64,000 nt of DNA from Pyrinomonadaceae bacterium (GCA_028284415.1 JANQRU010000004.1:248001-312000); one strand, 5' to 3'. Positions 18,080 through 26,757 are shown, numbered from the stretch's first letter. Program-made: numbers and translations. The notes: generated by a model from the sequence alone, not told the origin.

Positions 18080-18898
18080 TTAATTTTTGAGAATTTTTTC
18101 TATTTGATCTCGATAACCTCTGGAAAGTTTTAGTTTTTTTCCATTGCTTAGTATGACAATGTAATCGCCATGAGAATAAGGCTGTAATTCGGTTATGCAT
18201 GATATGTTGACAATGGTTGAGCGGTGAATTCTAAGAAACTTGTTAGGATCGAGGTTTTGTTCAAGGTTTTTAAGGCTTTCTCGCATAAGATGAGCTTTGT
18301 TCTTTATGTTTAGGCTAACATAAGGTCCTTCAGCTCCGATCCATTCGACATCATCTACGCTTAGAAATGATATTTTTCCTGTGGATTTAATTATGAAGCG
18401 GGTTTGATATATTTTCTCTTCACTTTGAGATTCTATTTGTTGTTCTTTTTGAATTCCGCCTTGGTAACTGATTAATAAATTAGTTAATTTTCCGCTTAAA
18501 CTTTCAATTTCACCTTTTCCATAAACTTTTTTGAAATGGTCAATTACTTCCTTAAATCTTGAATCTTTAAATGGCTTTAGAAGATAATCAACGGCGTGAA
18601 TTTCGAATGCTCTCAAAGCATATTTGTCATAAGCAGTTACAAAGATCACACTGGGCAGATTCTCATTTTTAAGGTTTTCTAAAACTTCAAAACCATCCAT
18701 ATCCGGCATCTGTATATCTAAAAACAAGAGATCAGCTGGTTTATCCAAAATCGCTTGCACTGCTTCCATTCCATTTGAACATTCACCAATGATCTCAAAA
18801 TCCTTTTCATCACCTAACAAATCTTTCACACGCTTTCTTGCAAAGGGTTCGTCATCAACAATTAAAACTTTAATTTTTTCATTTTTAGTTATCATCAA
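18080..18898 (-). CDS. LytTR-family response regulator (pair 2)
   Basis: The 272-residue regulator has an N-terminal receiver domain (acidic VDDEPFARKR, phosphorylated Asp in LFLDIQMPDMDG about residue 60, VFVTAYDKYALRAFE, and Lys in YLLKPF). A C-terminal LytTR DNA-binding domain (about 165-270) shows DDVEWIGAEGPYVSL, KFLRIHRSTIVNI and ILSNGKKLKLSRGYRD. LytTR proteins bind imperfect direct repeats with about two helical turns of spacing. Its start overlaps the end of its kinase by 14 bp, so the two are translationally coupled. It is a clear paralogue of the protein at 21269-22105. Confidence 0.92.
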   Translation of the reverse strand: MMITKNEKIKVLIVDDEPFARKRVKDLLGDEKDFEIIGECSNGMEAVQAILDKPADLLFLDIQMPDMDGFEVLENLKNENLPSVIFVTAYDKYALRAFEIHAVDYLLKPFKDSRFKEVIDHFKKVYGKGEIESLSGKLTNLLISYQGGIQKEQQIESQSEEKIYQTRFIIKSTGKISFLSVDDVEWIGAEGPYVSLNIKNKAHLMRESLKNLEQNLDPNKFLRIHRSTIVNISCITELQPYSHGDYIVILSNGKKLKLSRGYRDQIEKILKN

Positions 18899-20048
18899 AT
18901 ACTTTTTCTTTCACGTATGGAATAACAATTCGAATAACCCCTCCGCCTTCTTTTGAATTCTCGATTATAAGTTTATGCTTACTTCCATATAGTTGCTCAA
19001 GCCTTGATTTTGTGTTGTTTAAGCCGATTCCTTTGCTTACTTTTTCAACCTGCTGCTCGAAAAATCCTTTTCCATTATCTGCAACTAATATCTCAAGATC
19101 GTCATTTATTCTTGAAGCTTTTATTTCAATTTTAGCTGTTTCCTTTTTTCCCGTTATACCATGCTTGATTGCATTTTCTACTAAAGGTTGAAGGATAAAA
19201 CTTGGTACAGAAGCTGCCAAATCTTCGGCACTAATGTGGAAATCGACTTTTAGTTTTTCTTTAAACCTTAATTGTTCAATATCCAAGTATAATTTCGTAA
19301 TTTCTATTTCTTTTTTGAGAGTAACTGTCTGTCTTTCAACTGCATCTAGAGTAAATCTCAAAAGTTCACTCAAGTCAGCAATCATATCCCTGGCAATTTT
19401 CGGATTGTCCTGTATTAAAGCGGAAATTGTATGAAGTGTATTAAAAAGAAAATGCGGATGAAGTTGCATCTTTAATGAGTCAAGTTGGGCTTTGACGAGT
19501 TGAGTTTCCAATTTTGAAGAGCGTAGCTCAAATTTAGCCGCCTGAGTTTTACGTTCGTGGTATTTGCTGTAAAAATTGATTGCATAACCTGCACCTAAAA
19601 TTGCCCAGTATGAAGTTACAATTAAATGAAAAGCTACCTTGAGGCGATTTGTGTACGTGCCCCAAAACAACTCGAAATTAATGGGGACACCCGTTATCAA
19701 TCTGGCTAAAAGTGATTCAAGTGCTAAATATAAAACTGCAAAGATGAAACTAATTGACAAATGTATTAAAAAGGTAGTCAATTTGTTGCGTTCATCTTCG
19801 AACGAGTATAACTTACCAAGTTTGAATATGGCGGGAGTTGAAAAAGCTAAAATATACCAACCGGGAACATTTCTTAAAGCCCACTGAAACCAAGAAATCT
19901 TTTGTCCCTCAACAAAAATGTCATACTCATCAGGTAAAAACCTAAGATAGATTTGAAAGGTTTCAAGCATTGCAATCAATGTCCAAAACCCAATGATTAT
20001 GAGCCAGCTAAACCAAAATCGATCAGTAAATTTGATTGTGGAGTCCAT
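18885..20048 (-). CDS. LytS-like sensor histidine kinase (pair 2)
   Basis: This 387-residue kinase has four predicted membrane helices in residues 10-170 with only short loops, so no large periplasmic sensor. A coiled linker leads to the His_kinase domain, whose phospho-acceptor lies in MQLHPHFLFNTLHTISAL (about 200). The ATPase lobe shows LQPLVENAIKHG and ADNGKGF. This is the class that pairs with LytTR regulators; the regulator gene follows with a 14-bp overlap. The stimulus may be sensed in or near the membrane. Paralogue of the kinase at 22092-23282. Confidence 0.92.
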   Translation of the reverse strand: MDSTIKFTDRFWFSWLIIIGFWTLIAMLETFQIYLRFLPDEYDIFVEGQKISWFQWALRNVPGWYILAFSTPAIFKLGKLYSFEDERNKLTTFLIHLSISFIFAVLYLALESLLARLITGVPINFELFWGTYTNRLKVAFHLIVTSYWAILGAGYAINFYSKYHERKTQAAKFELRSSKLETQLVKAQLDSLKMQLHPHFLFNTLHTISALIQDNPKIARDMIADLSELLRFTLDAVERQTVTLKKEIEITKLYLDIEQLRFKEKLKVDFHISAEDLAASVPSFILQPLVENAIKHGITGKKETAKIEIKASRINDDLEILVADNGKGFFEQQVEKVSKGIGLNNTKSRLEQLYGSKHKLIIENSKEGGGVIRIVIPYVKEKVFDDN

Positions 20049-20054
20049 ATTTTA

Positions 20055-20193
20055 AAAGTGCTTTTGTCATTAGCAAACATAAATTGACTAATTGAGAATT
20101 TAACCATTATCCAGACTTTATAAACTATAATCTTTAAATAATTTCCAAAATCTTGGAAGATTAAATCCGAACTGTGCAAAACAAAAGCACTTT
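20055..20193. repeat. Inverted repeat spanning the gap before kinase 2
   Basis: AAAGTGCTTTTGT (20055-20067) and its exact complement (20181-20193) bracket nearly all of the 162-bp gap between kinase 2 and the HExxH gene. Thirteen-bp perfect ends 139 bp apart could be a small non-autonomous element, or a pair of regulator sites. Confidence 0.55.
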
Positions 20194-20210
20194 GTAATAA
20201 ATGGGTACAA

Positions 20211-21041
20211 TTAATTTATAAAATGGAACTTGGAAAGCATAGACTGTTTCCCAGCTCTTTTCTTTTCCAGCTTCCAACGTAAAAATTTACGTTTACCAAA
20301 ACTATCAAAAAATCTGATTTGGATTGTGTTTTTTAATGAGCGAAGTTTACCTCTATATTTTTTACCAAAGGCAGATTTTTTATCTCTTAAAATCAATCCA
20401 AGCTCATTTCTGACAATATTTGTATTTTCAATGACACCTCGTACATTTTTTTTAGATTTATCAGGACGGAAGCCCTTTTCGGGAATTGGGTCGTCGGGGT
20501 CGTAACTTACCTTGTGATCTATTTCATGGAAAATCATTATTCCCAAACTGAAAGATTCGAGAGATTCCTTTGATGAATACTTTTTGGCGTTTTCAAAATC
20601 AGAAAAATCGAATCTAATGTCATAAAAAACCATCCCCATTTCTAAATCTAAAGTCCCTTGATCTGTTTTGCTAAAATGAACTGTTTTAGATTTTGGAGAG
20701 TTTGAAATTTGAAAAGTATTATTGTTGTCGTCTATAGCTCCTAAAATTAGCTGACGCATTTTTTCCGAACCACCAATCGGAGCTTCGGAAATGTCGTAGC
20801 CTAAAATTCCGCTTTCATCTATTTCGATACTGTTTAAGCCGGTTTTTTCACGTAAATCATCTATGATTGCTTGAGTTCGGGAATATGAAATTTGATTTTC
20901 TGATAAAAGGTCTGAACTCGTTGTAATTTGAATTTTGGCTGAAACAGTTTGAGCGGAAAGTATTAATAGGAGTAAAAGGATAAAAACGAACAATATATTT
21001 TCAAATCCAGCGATAAATGCAGTAATTGAAAAATATCTCAT
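20211..21041 (-). CDS. Exported putative zinc metallopeptidase (HExxH)
   Basis: The 276-residue product has an N-terminal hydrophobic signal segment (about 12-35, ending TVSAK). The stretch LGIMIFHEIDHKVSYDPDDP includes HEIDH at residues 172-176, the HExxH zinc and catalytic signature, with an Asp cluster after it that might supply further ligands. No known peptidase family is recognised from the rest. The C-terminus is strongly basic. The gene sits between the two LytTR pairs, after regulator 1, with a 227-bp leader that contains a large hairpin and a candidate operator. Peptidase activity is inferred from the motif only. Confidence 0.6.
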   Translation of the reverse strand: MRYFSITAFIAGFENILFVFILLLLLILSAQTVSAKIQITTSSDLLSENQISYSRTQAIIDDLREKTGLNSIEIDESGILGYDISEAPIGGSEKMRQLILGAIDDNNNTFQISNSPKSKTVHFSKTDQGTLDLEMGMVFYDIRFDFSDFENAKKYSSKESLESFSLGIMIFHEIDHKVSYDPDDPIPEKGFRPDKSKKNVRGVIENTNIVRNELGLILRDKKSAFGKKYRGKLRSLKNTIQIRFFDSFGKRKFLRWKLEKKRAGKQSMLSKFHFIN

Positions 21042-21073
21042 AATTATCTAAAAACCCACAGAATTTATTACCT

Positions 21074-21152
21074 ATTAAATGAGCGTAAGTTACTATTCTG
21101 TGTAGCTTTGGAGGAGCTATGGTTAGAAGTAACTTACGCTCTCGTATTTAAT
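21074..21152 (-). promoter_or_regulatory. Long nested hairpin in the leader of the HExxH gene
   Basis: Three nested perfect pairs: ATTAAAT/ATTTAAT outside, the 14-bp GAGCGTAAGTTACT with its complement, and TAGCT/AGCTA inside. The structure begins 33 bp upstream of the start codon. It may be an mRNA leader structure controlling the exported protease, or a mobile palindrome. Confidence 0.55.
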
Positions 21153-21231
21153 TAGAATAAATACGTTATGGGAGTATCTTAGGAATCTATGAACTGATAG
21201 AAAACCTTTATGTTTTATGTTGGCTGTTTTT

Positions 21232-21246
21232 TGTTACGAAACGGCT
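21232..21246 (+). promoter_or_regulatory. Candidate LytTR operator near regulator 1
   Basis: TGTTACGAAACGGCT matches TGTWRYGAAAYGGYT. It lies 23 bp past the stop of regulator 1 and 191 bp upstream of the HExxH gene. Confidence 0.45.
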
Positions 21247-21268
21247 TATTCGTGTTTTTTGATATTTT

Positions 21269-22105
21269 TTAGAATTCACCTCCAAGCAATTGTTCCGCAC
21301 TTTCTCTATAACTCCTCGAAAGCTTTAGGCGTTTTCCATTTTTTAGGATAACTACATATTCTCCATGGAAATGCGGTTTTAGCTCCTGAACAGCAGAAAC
21401 ATTGATGATCGTTGAGCGATGAATTCTCAAAAATTGTTCAGGATTTAGCATTTCTTCCAATTTTTTCAGAGTTCCACGCATTAAATGAGACTTACCATTA
21501 ATATTTAGACTTACGTAAGAACCTTCAGCACCTATCCAATCAATATCTTCAATTTCGATGAAAGATATCTTTCCTGTGGATTTTATGACGAGGCGTTTTT
21601 GGTATGTTTGAGTCTTATTTTTGTTAGCTTTTTCCGATTCTTTTTTGTCTTTAGACTTATTAAAATCAGATAAAAGAGAAGCAAGTTTTTCGCTCAAACC
21701 TTCAATTTGGTCTTTCTTTATTTGCTTATGCACGTGATTGAGCGTTTCTTCAAAACGTTCATCATCAAAGGGTTTTAATAAATAATCAACGGCGTGAACT
21801 TCAAAGGCTCTCAAAGCATATTTATCGTAAGCAGTAGCAAAAATTATTGTTGGCAATGAATCGGTTTCGAGTTTTTCCAAAACCTCAAAGCCATCCATAT
21901 CCTGCATTTGAATGTCTAGAAAGACTAGATCAGCGACATTCTTTTCAATCTCTTTGATGGCATTTTTTCCATTTGAGCATTCGCCGATGATCTCGAATTC
22001 ATCACGTTCAGCGAGCAAATCCCTGATGCGTTTTCTTGCTAAAGGTTCATCATCAACTATCAAAACTCTAATGCTTTCGCTTTCGCTCGAATTATTCATT
22101 TTCAT
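21269..22105 (-). CDS. LytTR-family response regulator (pair 1)
   Basis: This 278-residue regulator has a receiver domain with VDDEPLARKR, the phospho-acceptor Asp in VFLDIQMQDMDG (about 63), FATAYDKYALRAFE and YLLKPF. A Lys/Ser-rich linker (about 150-170) leads to a LytTR domain (DIDWIGAEGSYVSL, QFLRIHRSTIINV, LKNGKRLKLSRSYRE). It overlaps its kinase gene by 14 bp, exactly as in pair 2. Sequence identity with the other regulator is high across both domains, pointing to duplication of the pair. Candidate operators lie just downstream of the gene and upstream of its kinase. Confidence 0.92.
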   Translation of the reverse strand: MKMNNSSESESIRVLIVDDEPLARKRIRDLLAERDEFEIIGECSNGKNAIKEIEKNVADLVFLDIQMQDMDGFEVLEKLETDSLPTIIFATAYDKYALRAFEVHAVDYLLKPFDDERFEETLNHVHKQIKKDQIEGLSEKLASLLSDFNKSKDKKESEKANKNKTQTYQKRLVIKSTGKISFIEIEDIDWIGAEGSYVSLNINGKSHLMRGTLKKLEEMLNPEQFLRIHRSTIINVSAVQELKPHFHGEYVVILKNGKRLKLSRSYRESAEQLLGGEF

Positions 22106-23282
22106 CGGTAGTTCTCGCTTTTTTACAAGGAAGTATGATTTCGATTAATGCTCCGCCTTTTTCTGAATTTCCAATATTAAATTCGTGTTCACTGCCATAA
22201 AGCTGTTCAAGTCGAGCTTTTGTATTGCTCAAACCGATGCCATCTTGCATCTCCATTGTTTGATTTTCAGAAAATCCCGGTCCATTATCCCCTACGAAGA
22301 TATGTAGTTTCTTGTTCCTTTTTACCGCCTTAATTTCAATTACAGCATTTTTTTCTTCATCTGTGATCCCATGTTTGATTGCGTTTTCGACCAATGGCTG
22401 GAGTATCAAGCTCGGGACTAAACAGTCTAAATCCTCTTTGGGAAAATCCATTTTCACTTTAAGCTTGTCTTGAAATCTTTCCTGTTCAATTTCGAGATAT
22501 AATTTGGTTAAAGTTAATTCTTTTTCCAATGGAATAGTCTGCTTTTCGGATATGTCCAAAGTCGAACGTAAAAGTTCTCCGAGCCTTGCGATCATTCGCC
22601 TCGCACTCTTCGGACTATCTTCCATCAAAGCGGAAATTGCGTGAAGTGTATTAAAAAGAAAATGCGGATGAAGTTGCATCTTCAAGGCATCTAGCTGGGC
22701 TTTTGCAAGTTGTGATTCTAGAGATGTTGAACGTAAGAGTAATCTTGAAGCTTCTCTTTCTCTTTCGCGGAATTTCTTGTAGTTTTCAAATGAAATATAA
22801 ACACCTAAAATTGCCCAATAAACAATAAATTGGAAATGCCCAACCATATATACACGTTTATTAAAAATAGCCGCAAAATTCTCAAATTCAGATGCTTTAC
22901 CTGCAACCCAAGAAGTAATAAAAGAAGTAATAGCAAGGTAAATTGCTACAGTTAGTACCCCCAAAAAGGTATGAATTATGACATTTCTTAAGTTCTTTTC
23001 TTTTTCGCCAAAACGAAACTTTTCGCCAAGCCAAAACACTAAGGGAGTTAAAGCAAACCATGAATAATAATATGGAAATGAATTAAATAATAGTGCCGCC
23101 CAACCTTCAAATTTTTCAGGAGCTTCAATCCATATAAATAAATCTTGGATAGTTAAAACAGTTGAAAACACTGTCCAAAAACCAAACATCAGAACCCAAA
23201 CAAACCAAGACTTTTCTACTAAAATATCTTGCCTTTGTTTCTCTGTATGATTCTTATTTGGAACGCTTTTATCAATCGCCAT
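22092..23282 (-). CDS. LytS-like sensor histidine kinase (pair 1)
   Basis: This 396-residue kinase has four predicted membrane helices (about 25-190) followed by a helical linker rich in Glu and Arg. The His_kinase domain has MQLHPHFLFNTLHAISAL (about 210) and the ATPase lobe has LQPLVENAIKHG and VGDNGPGF. The transmembrane section differs more from the paralogue than the catalytic part does, so the two kinases may read different signals. The gene is divergent from the second CHAT gene across a 270-bp gap containing a tandem operator-like repeat, which could control both directions. Confidence 0.92.
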   Translation of the reverse strand: MAIDKSVPNKNHTEKQRQDILVEKSWFVWVLMFGFWTVFSTVLTIQDLFIWIEAPEKFEGWAALLFNSFPYYYSWFALTPLVFWLGEKFRFGEKEKNLRNVIIHTFLGVLTVAIYLAITSFITSWVAGKASEFENFAAIFNKRVYMVGHFQFIVYWAILGVYISFENYKKFREREREASRLLLRSTSLESQLAKAQLDALKMQLHPHFLFNTLHAISALMEDSPKSARRMIARLGELLRSTLDISEKQTIPLEKELTLTKLYLEIEQERFQDKLKVKMDFPKEDLDCLVPSLILQPLVENAIKHGITDEEKNAVIEIKAVKRNKKLHIFVGDNGPGFSENQTMEMQDGIGLSNTKARLEQLYGSEHEFNIGNSEKGGALIEIILPCKKARTTDENE

Positions 23283-23397
23283 AATTTAATTATTTATATA
23301 AAGCAGAAAAATTATAGCACTAAGATTTTGCTACGGTGTGGGTTTAAAGTGTAAGAGGTTTATATTACCTGCTATTTTTCAAACAAATGAACACTTT

Positions 23398-23433
23398 TGT
23401 TGTGAAACGGCTTTTTTGTGTTGTGAAACGGCT
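23398..23433. promoter_or_regulatory. Tandem operator-like repeat between kinase 1 and CHAT copy 2
   Basis: TGTTGTGAAACGGCT occurs twice, at 23398 and 23419, exactly 21 bp apart, so both copies face the same side of the helix. LytTR regulators are known to bind direct repeats of about this period. The complement has a CCGTTTC core, recalling the GTT core of LytTR sites. The rest of 23283-23552 shows no gene. Confidence 0.5.
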
Positions 23434-23552
23434 TTTTACCAACGTCAGAAATGGAAATTTTTCATCCTTACTAATTTTTTATTCAACTTGTATAATTTTT
23501 TTTGCAAGTTTTTCTTAAAAATTTGTTCTAAATGGTAAGGAATTTTGTATCT

Positions 23553-26162
23553 ATGCAACAAGGCATTCTAAAAAAATCACGAAACCGGCTTATGTTTTTG
23601 GTCGTTGCTCTGATTTTCGGCTTATCGCTGAACGTATTTGCTCAACCAGATCAAAAGTTAATGCAAGCCAACCAAGCTTACCTTGAAGGAGAACGATTAG
23701 CCGAAGAAAAAAACATAGATTCCTACAATAAAGCCCTCTTAAAATTTCGGACGGCAAAAAATCTTTACAAAGAGACAAATAATATAAATGGCGAGGGCAA
23801 AGCTTCGCTTGAAATGGGTGTGGTACTACAAACTTTAGGCAAATATGCGGAAGCTTTGGAGGAACACAAAACAGCTTACAAACTTTTTGGCAAAATCCAG
23901 CGCAAAATTCAGCAAGCACAAGCCGCAAATTATATAGGCGTAATTTACTCTACTCTCGGACAAAAAAAACTTGCCTTTCAGCTTTATAATCACGCGGTCA
24001 GACTTTTCTTTGAAACAAAGAATTACGAACCAAATTCTTTTTATTATGCGATAGAAGCTATCAATAACGTCGGTGATATGTACCTTGCATTTGGTGATAA
24101 GAAGAATGCAAAGTTTTATTATGAGTTAGGTTTGCCTCATGTGCGTGCAGAAAATGATAAAAATCGTGAAGCGATGATTTTACAAAATTTGGGGCAATTG
24201 TATCTCAAGTTTGGAGAACCACAAAAAGCCTTCGAATACTACAAACAAGCTCTTACACTTCTGGAAAGTACCGACTTTGAAGAAGGTAGAGTTCGGGCTT
24301 TAAATAATATCGGGCTTAATGCATTTAGAATTGAAAAGAAACAAGATTCGGTGAACTATTTTAATCGTGCATTAAGTTTAAACAGCTCACGCTTTAAGGG
24401 TGAAGAAGCTCTAACCTTGCATTATCTATTGTCTGTCTGGAAAGAGATAGGCAATCAGAATTTAGCTATTTTTTACGGAAAACAAGCTGTTAACAGATAT
24501 CAGGAGTTGCGAAAATCTATTCGCACACTAGACCCAAAAGTTCAAAAATTTTATTTATCAACAATCGAAAACACCTATCGCCAACTCGCAGATCTTTTGA
24601 TTGAACAAGAAAATTTTGCCCAGGCTGAGCAGGTTTTGCGGATGCTCAAGGAAGAAGAATATTTTGATTTCGTCCGTCGTGATAGAAGCGAATCAAGCAC
24701 TTTGGATGTCAGAGTTAAATTAAACGAAACGGAAAAAAACCTACTTAAGAAATACACACAACTTTCAAACCAAACTTCAGAAATTGAAAGACAAATAGCC
24801 GAAATAAAAAAAGGAAAAAGAAGACTTTCAGACCTTGAAAAAGACCGTATTGAAACTCTCAAACTCCAACTGGAAAAAGCCAAAGCTAAACTCAATAAAT
24901 TTTTAGAGAATGACTTGGTTATTGCCCTCGGGAAAAAGACGAAAGAAGGAATTACCTATGATCGTTCGCTTCAAGCTAAACTTAAAAAATGGGGTGAAGG
25001 AACAGTCACACTTTACACAGTTTTAGCCAAAGACCGCTATCGCGTGATCTTAACAACGCCCGATAAACAAATTGACGGCAAAACAGAAATATCTGCCGTC
25101 GAACTGAACAAAAAAGTCTTTGAATACCGCAAAGCTTTGCAGAATATCGAAGTTGACCCGCGTCCTCTCGGAAAGGAGCTTTATGATATTTTGATAAAAC
25201 CGATTGAAAAAGAGTTGGTTAAAGCAAACGCCAAAACGCTCGTCTGGTCCCTGGATGGAACGCTTCGTTACATCCCGATTGCGACCCTTTCGCCCGATGG
25301 GGAAACTTATTTGGTTGAAAAGTATCGAAATGTAGTTACAACACCAAAAACACGAGATGATGTTTCTGATTCTAATACTGAATGGCTTGCTTTGGGCGTT
25401 GGTGTTTCCGAACCTCAAACGGTCAAAAGTCCTGAAAACCCGCAGGAAGCAATTCAATTCGATCCGATCCCAGGGACAAAACGGGAATTGATGACGATCA
25501 TTAGAGACGAAAATCAACAAAACGAAAACGGCATTTTAAGAGGAAGAAGATTCTTGGACAGAGATTTTACACTTAACAGTCTCTCGGAATCTCTCAGAAC
25601 AAAAAATACAAAAGGAAAAAGGAAATTCACAGCGGTTCACATTGCCAGCCATTTTCAGCTTGGAAGCAATTGGGCAAATTCATTTTTACTCTTGGGCAAC
25701 GGACAAATTTTGACTCTCAAAGACCTAAAAAACTCTCCCGAAATGGATTTTGGAGACGTTGAACTTGTCACGCTTTCGGCTTGCGACACGGCTTTTACAA
25801 GTGACTCTAATGGAAAAGAAGTAGATTCTCTCGCCAGCGTCATTCAAGCCAAAAATGGTAAAGCTGTCCTTGCTGCTCTCTGGGCTGTTGCCGACGAAAG
25901 CACTCCGCTTTTGATGAGCGAATTTTATCGTTTCAGAAAAGAAAACCCGAAGATGACAAAAGCAGAAGCAATGCAAAAAGTTCAGCAGAATTTCGTTTCG
26001 GGAACATTTAAGCCGAGTCGTGAATACATCCAAAAACTAGACACTTATTACAAAGAACTAAATAAAACCTCAACCAAATCTACGTTTAAGTTTGATAAAA
26101 ATGCACCTTTTGCACATCCGTATTTCTGGTCGCCGTTTGTATTGATCGGAAACTGGAGATAG
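23553..26162 (+). CDS. Secreted TPR-CHAT protease (copy 2)
   Basis: The 869-residue protein has a signal peptide (MQQGILKKSRNRLMFLV to VFAQ). Six or so TPR-like repeats follow (about 35-330), then a coiled coil (about 395-445, KYTQLSNQTSEIERQIAEI). The C-terminal CHAT domain has its catalytic His in HIASHF and Cys in LSACDT, ending FAHPYFWSPFVLIGNWR. The ATG at 23553 follows TAAGGA by 11 nt; the ATG at 23532 precedes it. It is a paralogue of 10768-13491, but copy 1 lacks the coiled coil. It probably acts outside the cytoplasm, perhaps under the adjacent LytTR system. Confidence 0.88.
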   Translation: MQQGILKKSRNRLMFLVVALIFGLSLNVFAQPDQKLMQANQAYLEGERLAEEKNIDSYNKALLKFRTAKNLYKETNNINGEGKASLEMGVVLQTLGKYAEALEEHKTAYKLFGKIQRKIQQAQAANYIGVIYSTLGQKKLAFQLYNHAVRLFFETKNYEPNSFYYAIEAINNVGDMYLAFGDKKNAKFYYELGLPHVRAENDKNREAMILQNLGQLYLKFGEPQKAFEYYKQALTLLESTDFEEGRVRALNNIGLNAFRIEKKQDSVNYFNRALSLNSSRFKGEEALTLHYLLSVWKEIGNQNLAIFYGKQAVNRYQELRKSIRTLDPKVQKFYLSTIENTYRQLADLLIEQENFAQAEQVLRMLKEEEYFDFVRRDRSESSTLDVRVKLNETEKNLLKKYTQLSNQTSEIERQIAEIKKGKRRLSDLEKDRIETLKLQLEKAKAKLNKFLENDLVIALGKKTKEGITYDRSLQAKLKKWGEGTVTLYTVLAKDRYRVILTTPDKQIDGKTEISAVELNKKVFEYRKALQNIEVDPRPLGKELYDILIKPIEKELVKANAKTLVWSLDGTLRYIPIATLSPDGETYLVEKYRNVVTTPKTRDDVSDSNTEWLALGVGVSEPQTVKSPENPQEAIQFDPIPGTKRELMTIIRDENQQNENGILRGRRFLDRDFTLNSLSESLRTKNTKGKRKFTAVHIASHFQLGSNWANSFLLLGNGQILTLKDLKNSPEMDFGDVELVTLSACDTAFTSDSNGKEVDSLASVIQAKNGKAVLAALWAVADESTPLLMSEFYRFRKENPKMTKAEAMQKVQQNFVSGTFKPSREYIQKLDTYYKELNKTSTKSTFKFDKNAPFAHPYFWSPFVLIGNWR

Positions 26163-26251
26163 ATCAGAATGGTTTGAATTAGTAATTTTTAAAACCTCCA
26201 AAATATAACCTTTTATTACAATTTCAAACTATTCTGATTTATCATCTTAAA

Positions 26252-26746
26252 ATGCCAAATCCGTCTATCCGAATTCAGAAAACCACCCCCAAAGACATTT
26301 CTGCAACTCTCAATTTAATGCAGGAATTTGCCGAATATACAGATTTACTTGAATATCTCGAAGTTACTGAAAAAGATTTGCAGGAAGTAATTTTTGGCGA
26401 AAATGCATTTGTGCAAAGCCTGATTGCTTTTGATAACAAAAAACCAATCGCCTACGCATTTTTCTACCCGACATTTTCAAGTTTCCGTGGGCAGAAAAGC
26501 ATCTATCTGGAGGACATTTTTATTACCAAAGATTACCGAAAATACGGTGTCGGCGAAAAAATGTTAAGAGAAATCGCTCGAATCGGAAAGAACTTCGGAG
26601 CTGTCAGAATGGACTTTCAAGTTCTAAAGCAGAACGAACCCGCTATTAATTTCTACAAAAAACATGGAGCAGTTATGGATGAGGATGAAAGACACTTTAA
26701 ATTTGTAGATGAAGCTTTTGAAGGATTAACCAAAGACTCATATTAA
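26252..26746 (+). CDS. GNAT-family N-acetyltransferase
   Basis: The 164-residue product has the GNAT fold signature: an N-terminal strand-helix IRIQKTTPKDISATLNLM, then YLEDIFITKDYRKYGVGEKMLREIA (acetyl-CoA pyrophosphate-binding loop, about residues 86-112, with R-K-Y-G-V-G), and NEPAINFYKKHGA near the end. Its length and the diamine/spermidine-acetyltransferase-like C-terminal motif suggest a small amine substrate, but specificity cannot be read. It stands alone after the second CHAT gene, with a palindromic repeat just downstream. Confidence 0.85.
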   Translation: MPNPSIRIQKTTPKDISATLNLMQEFAEYTDLLEYLEVTEKDLQEVIFGENAFVQSLIAFDNKKPIAYAFFYPTFSSFRGQKSIYLEDIFITKDYRKYGVGEKMLREIARIGKNFGAVRMDFQVLKQNEPAINFYKKHGAVMDEDERHFKFVDEAFEGLTKDSY

Positions 26747-26757
26747 ATCAAAATAAG

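Noticed and set aside
23590..23928. Long antisense frames inside CHAT, alaS and methyltransferase genes
   Set aside because: They are shadows of clear coding sequence on the other strand, with no ribosome sites or recognisable domains.
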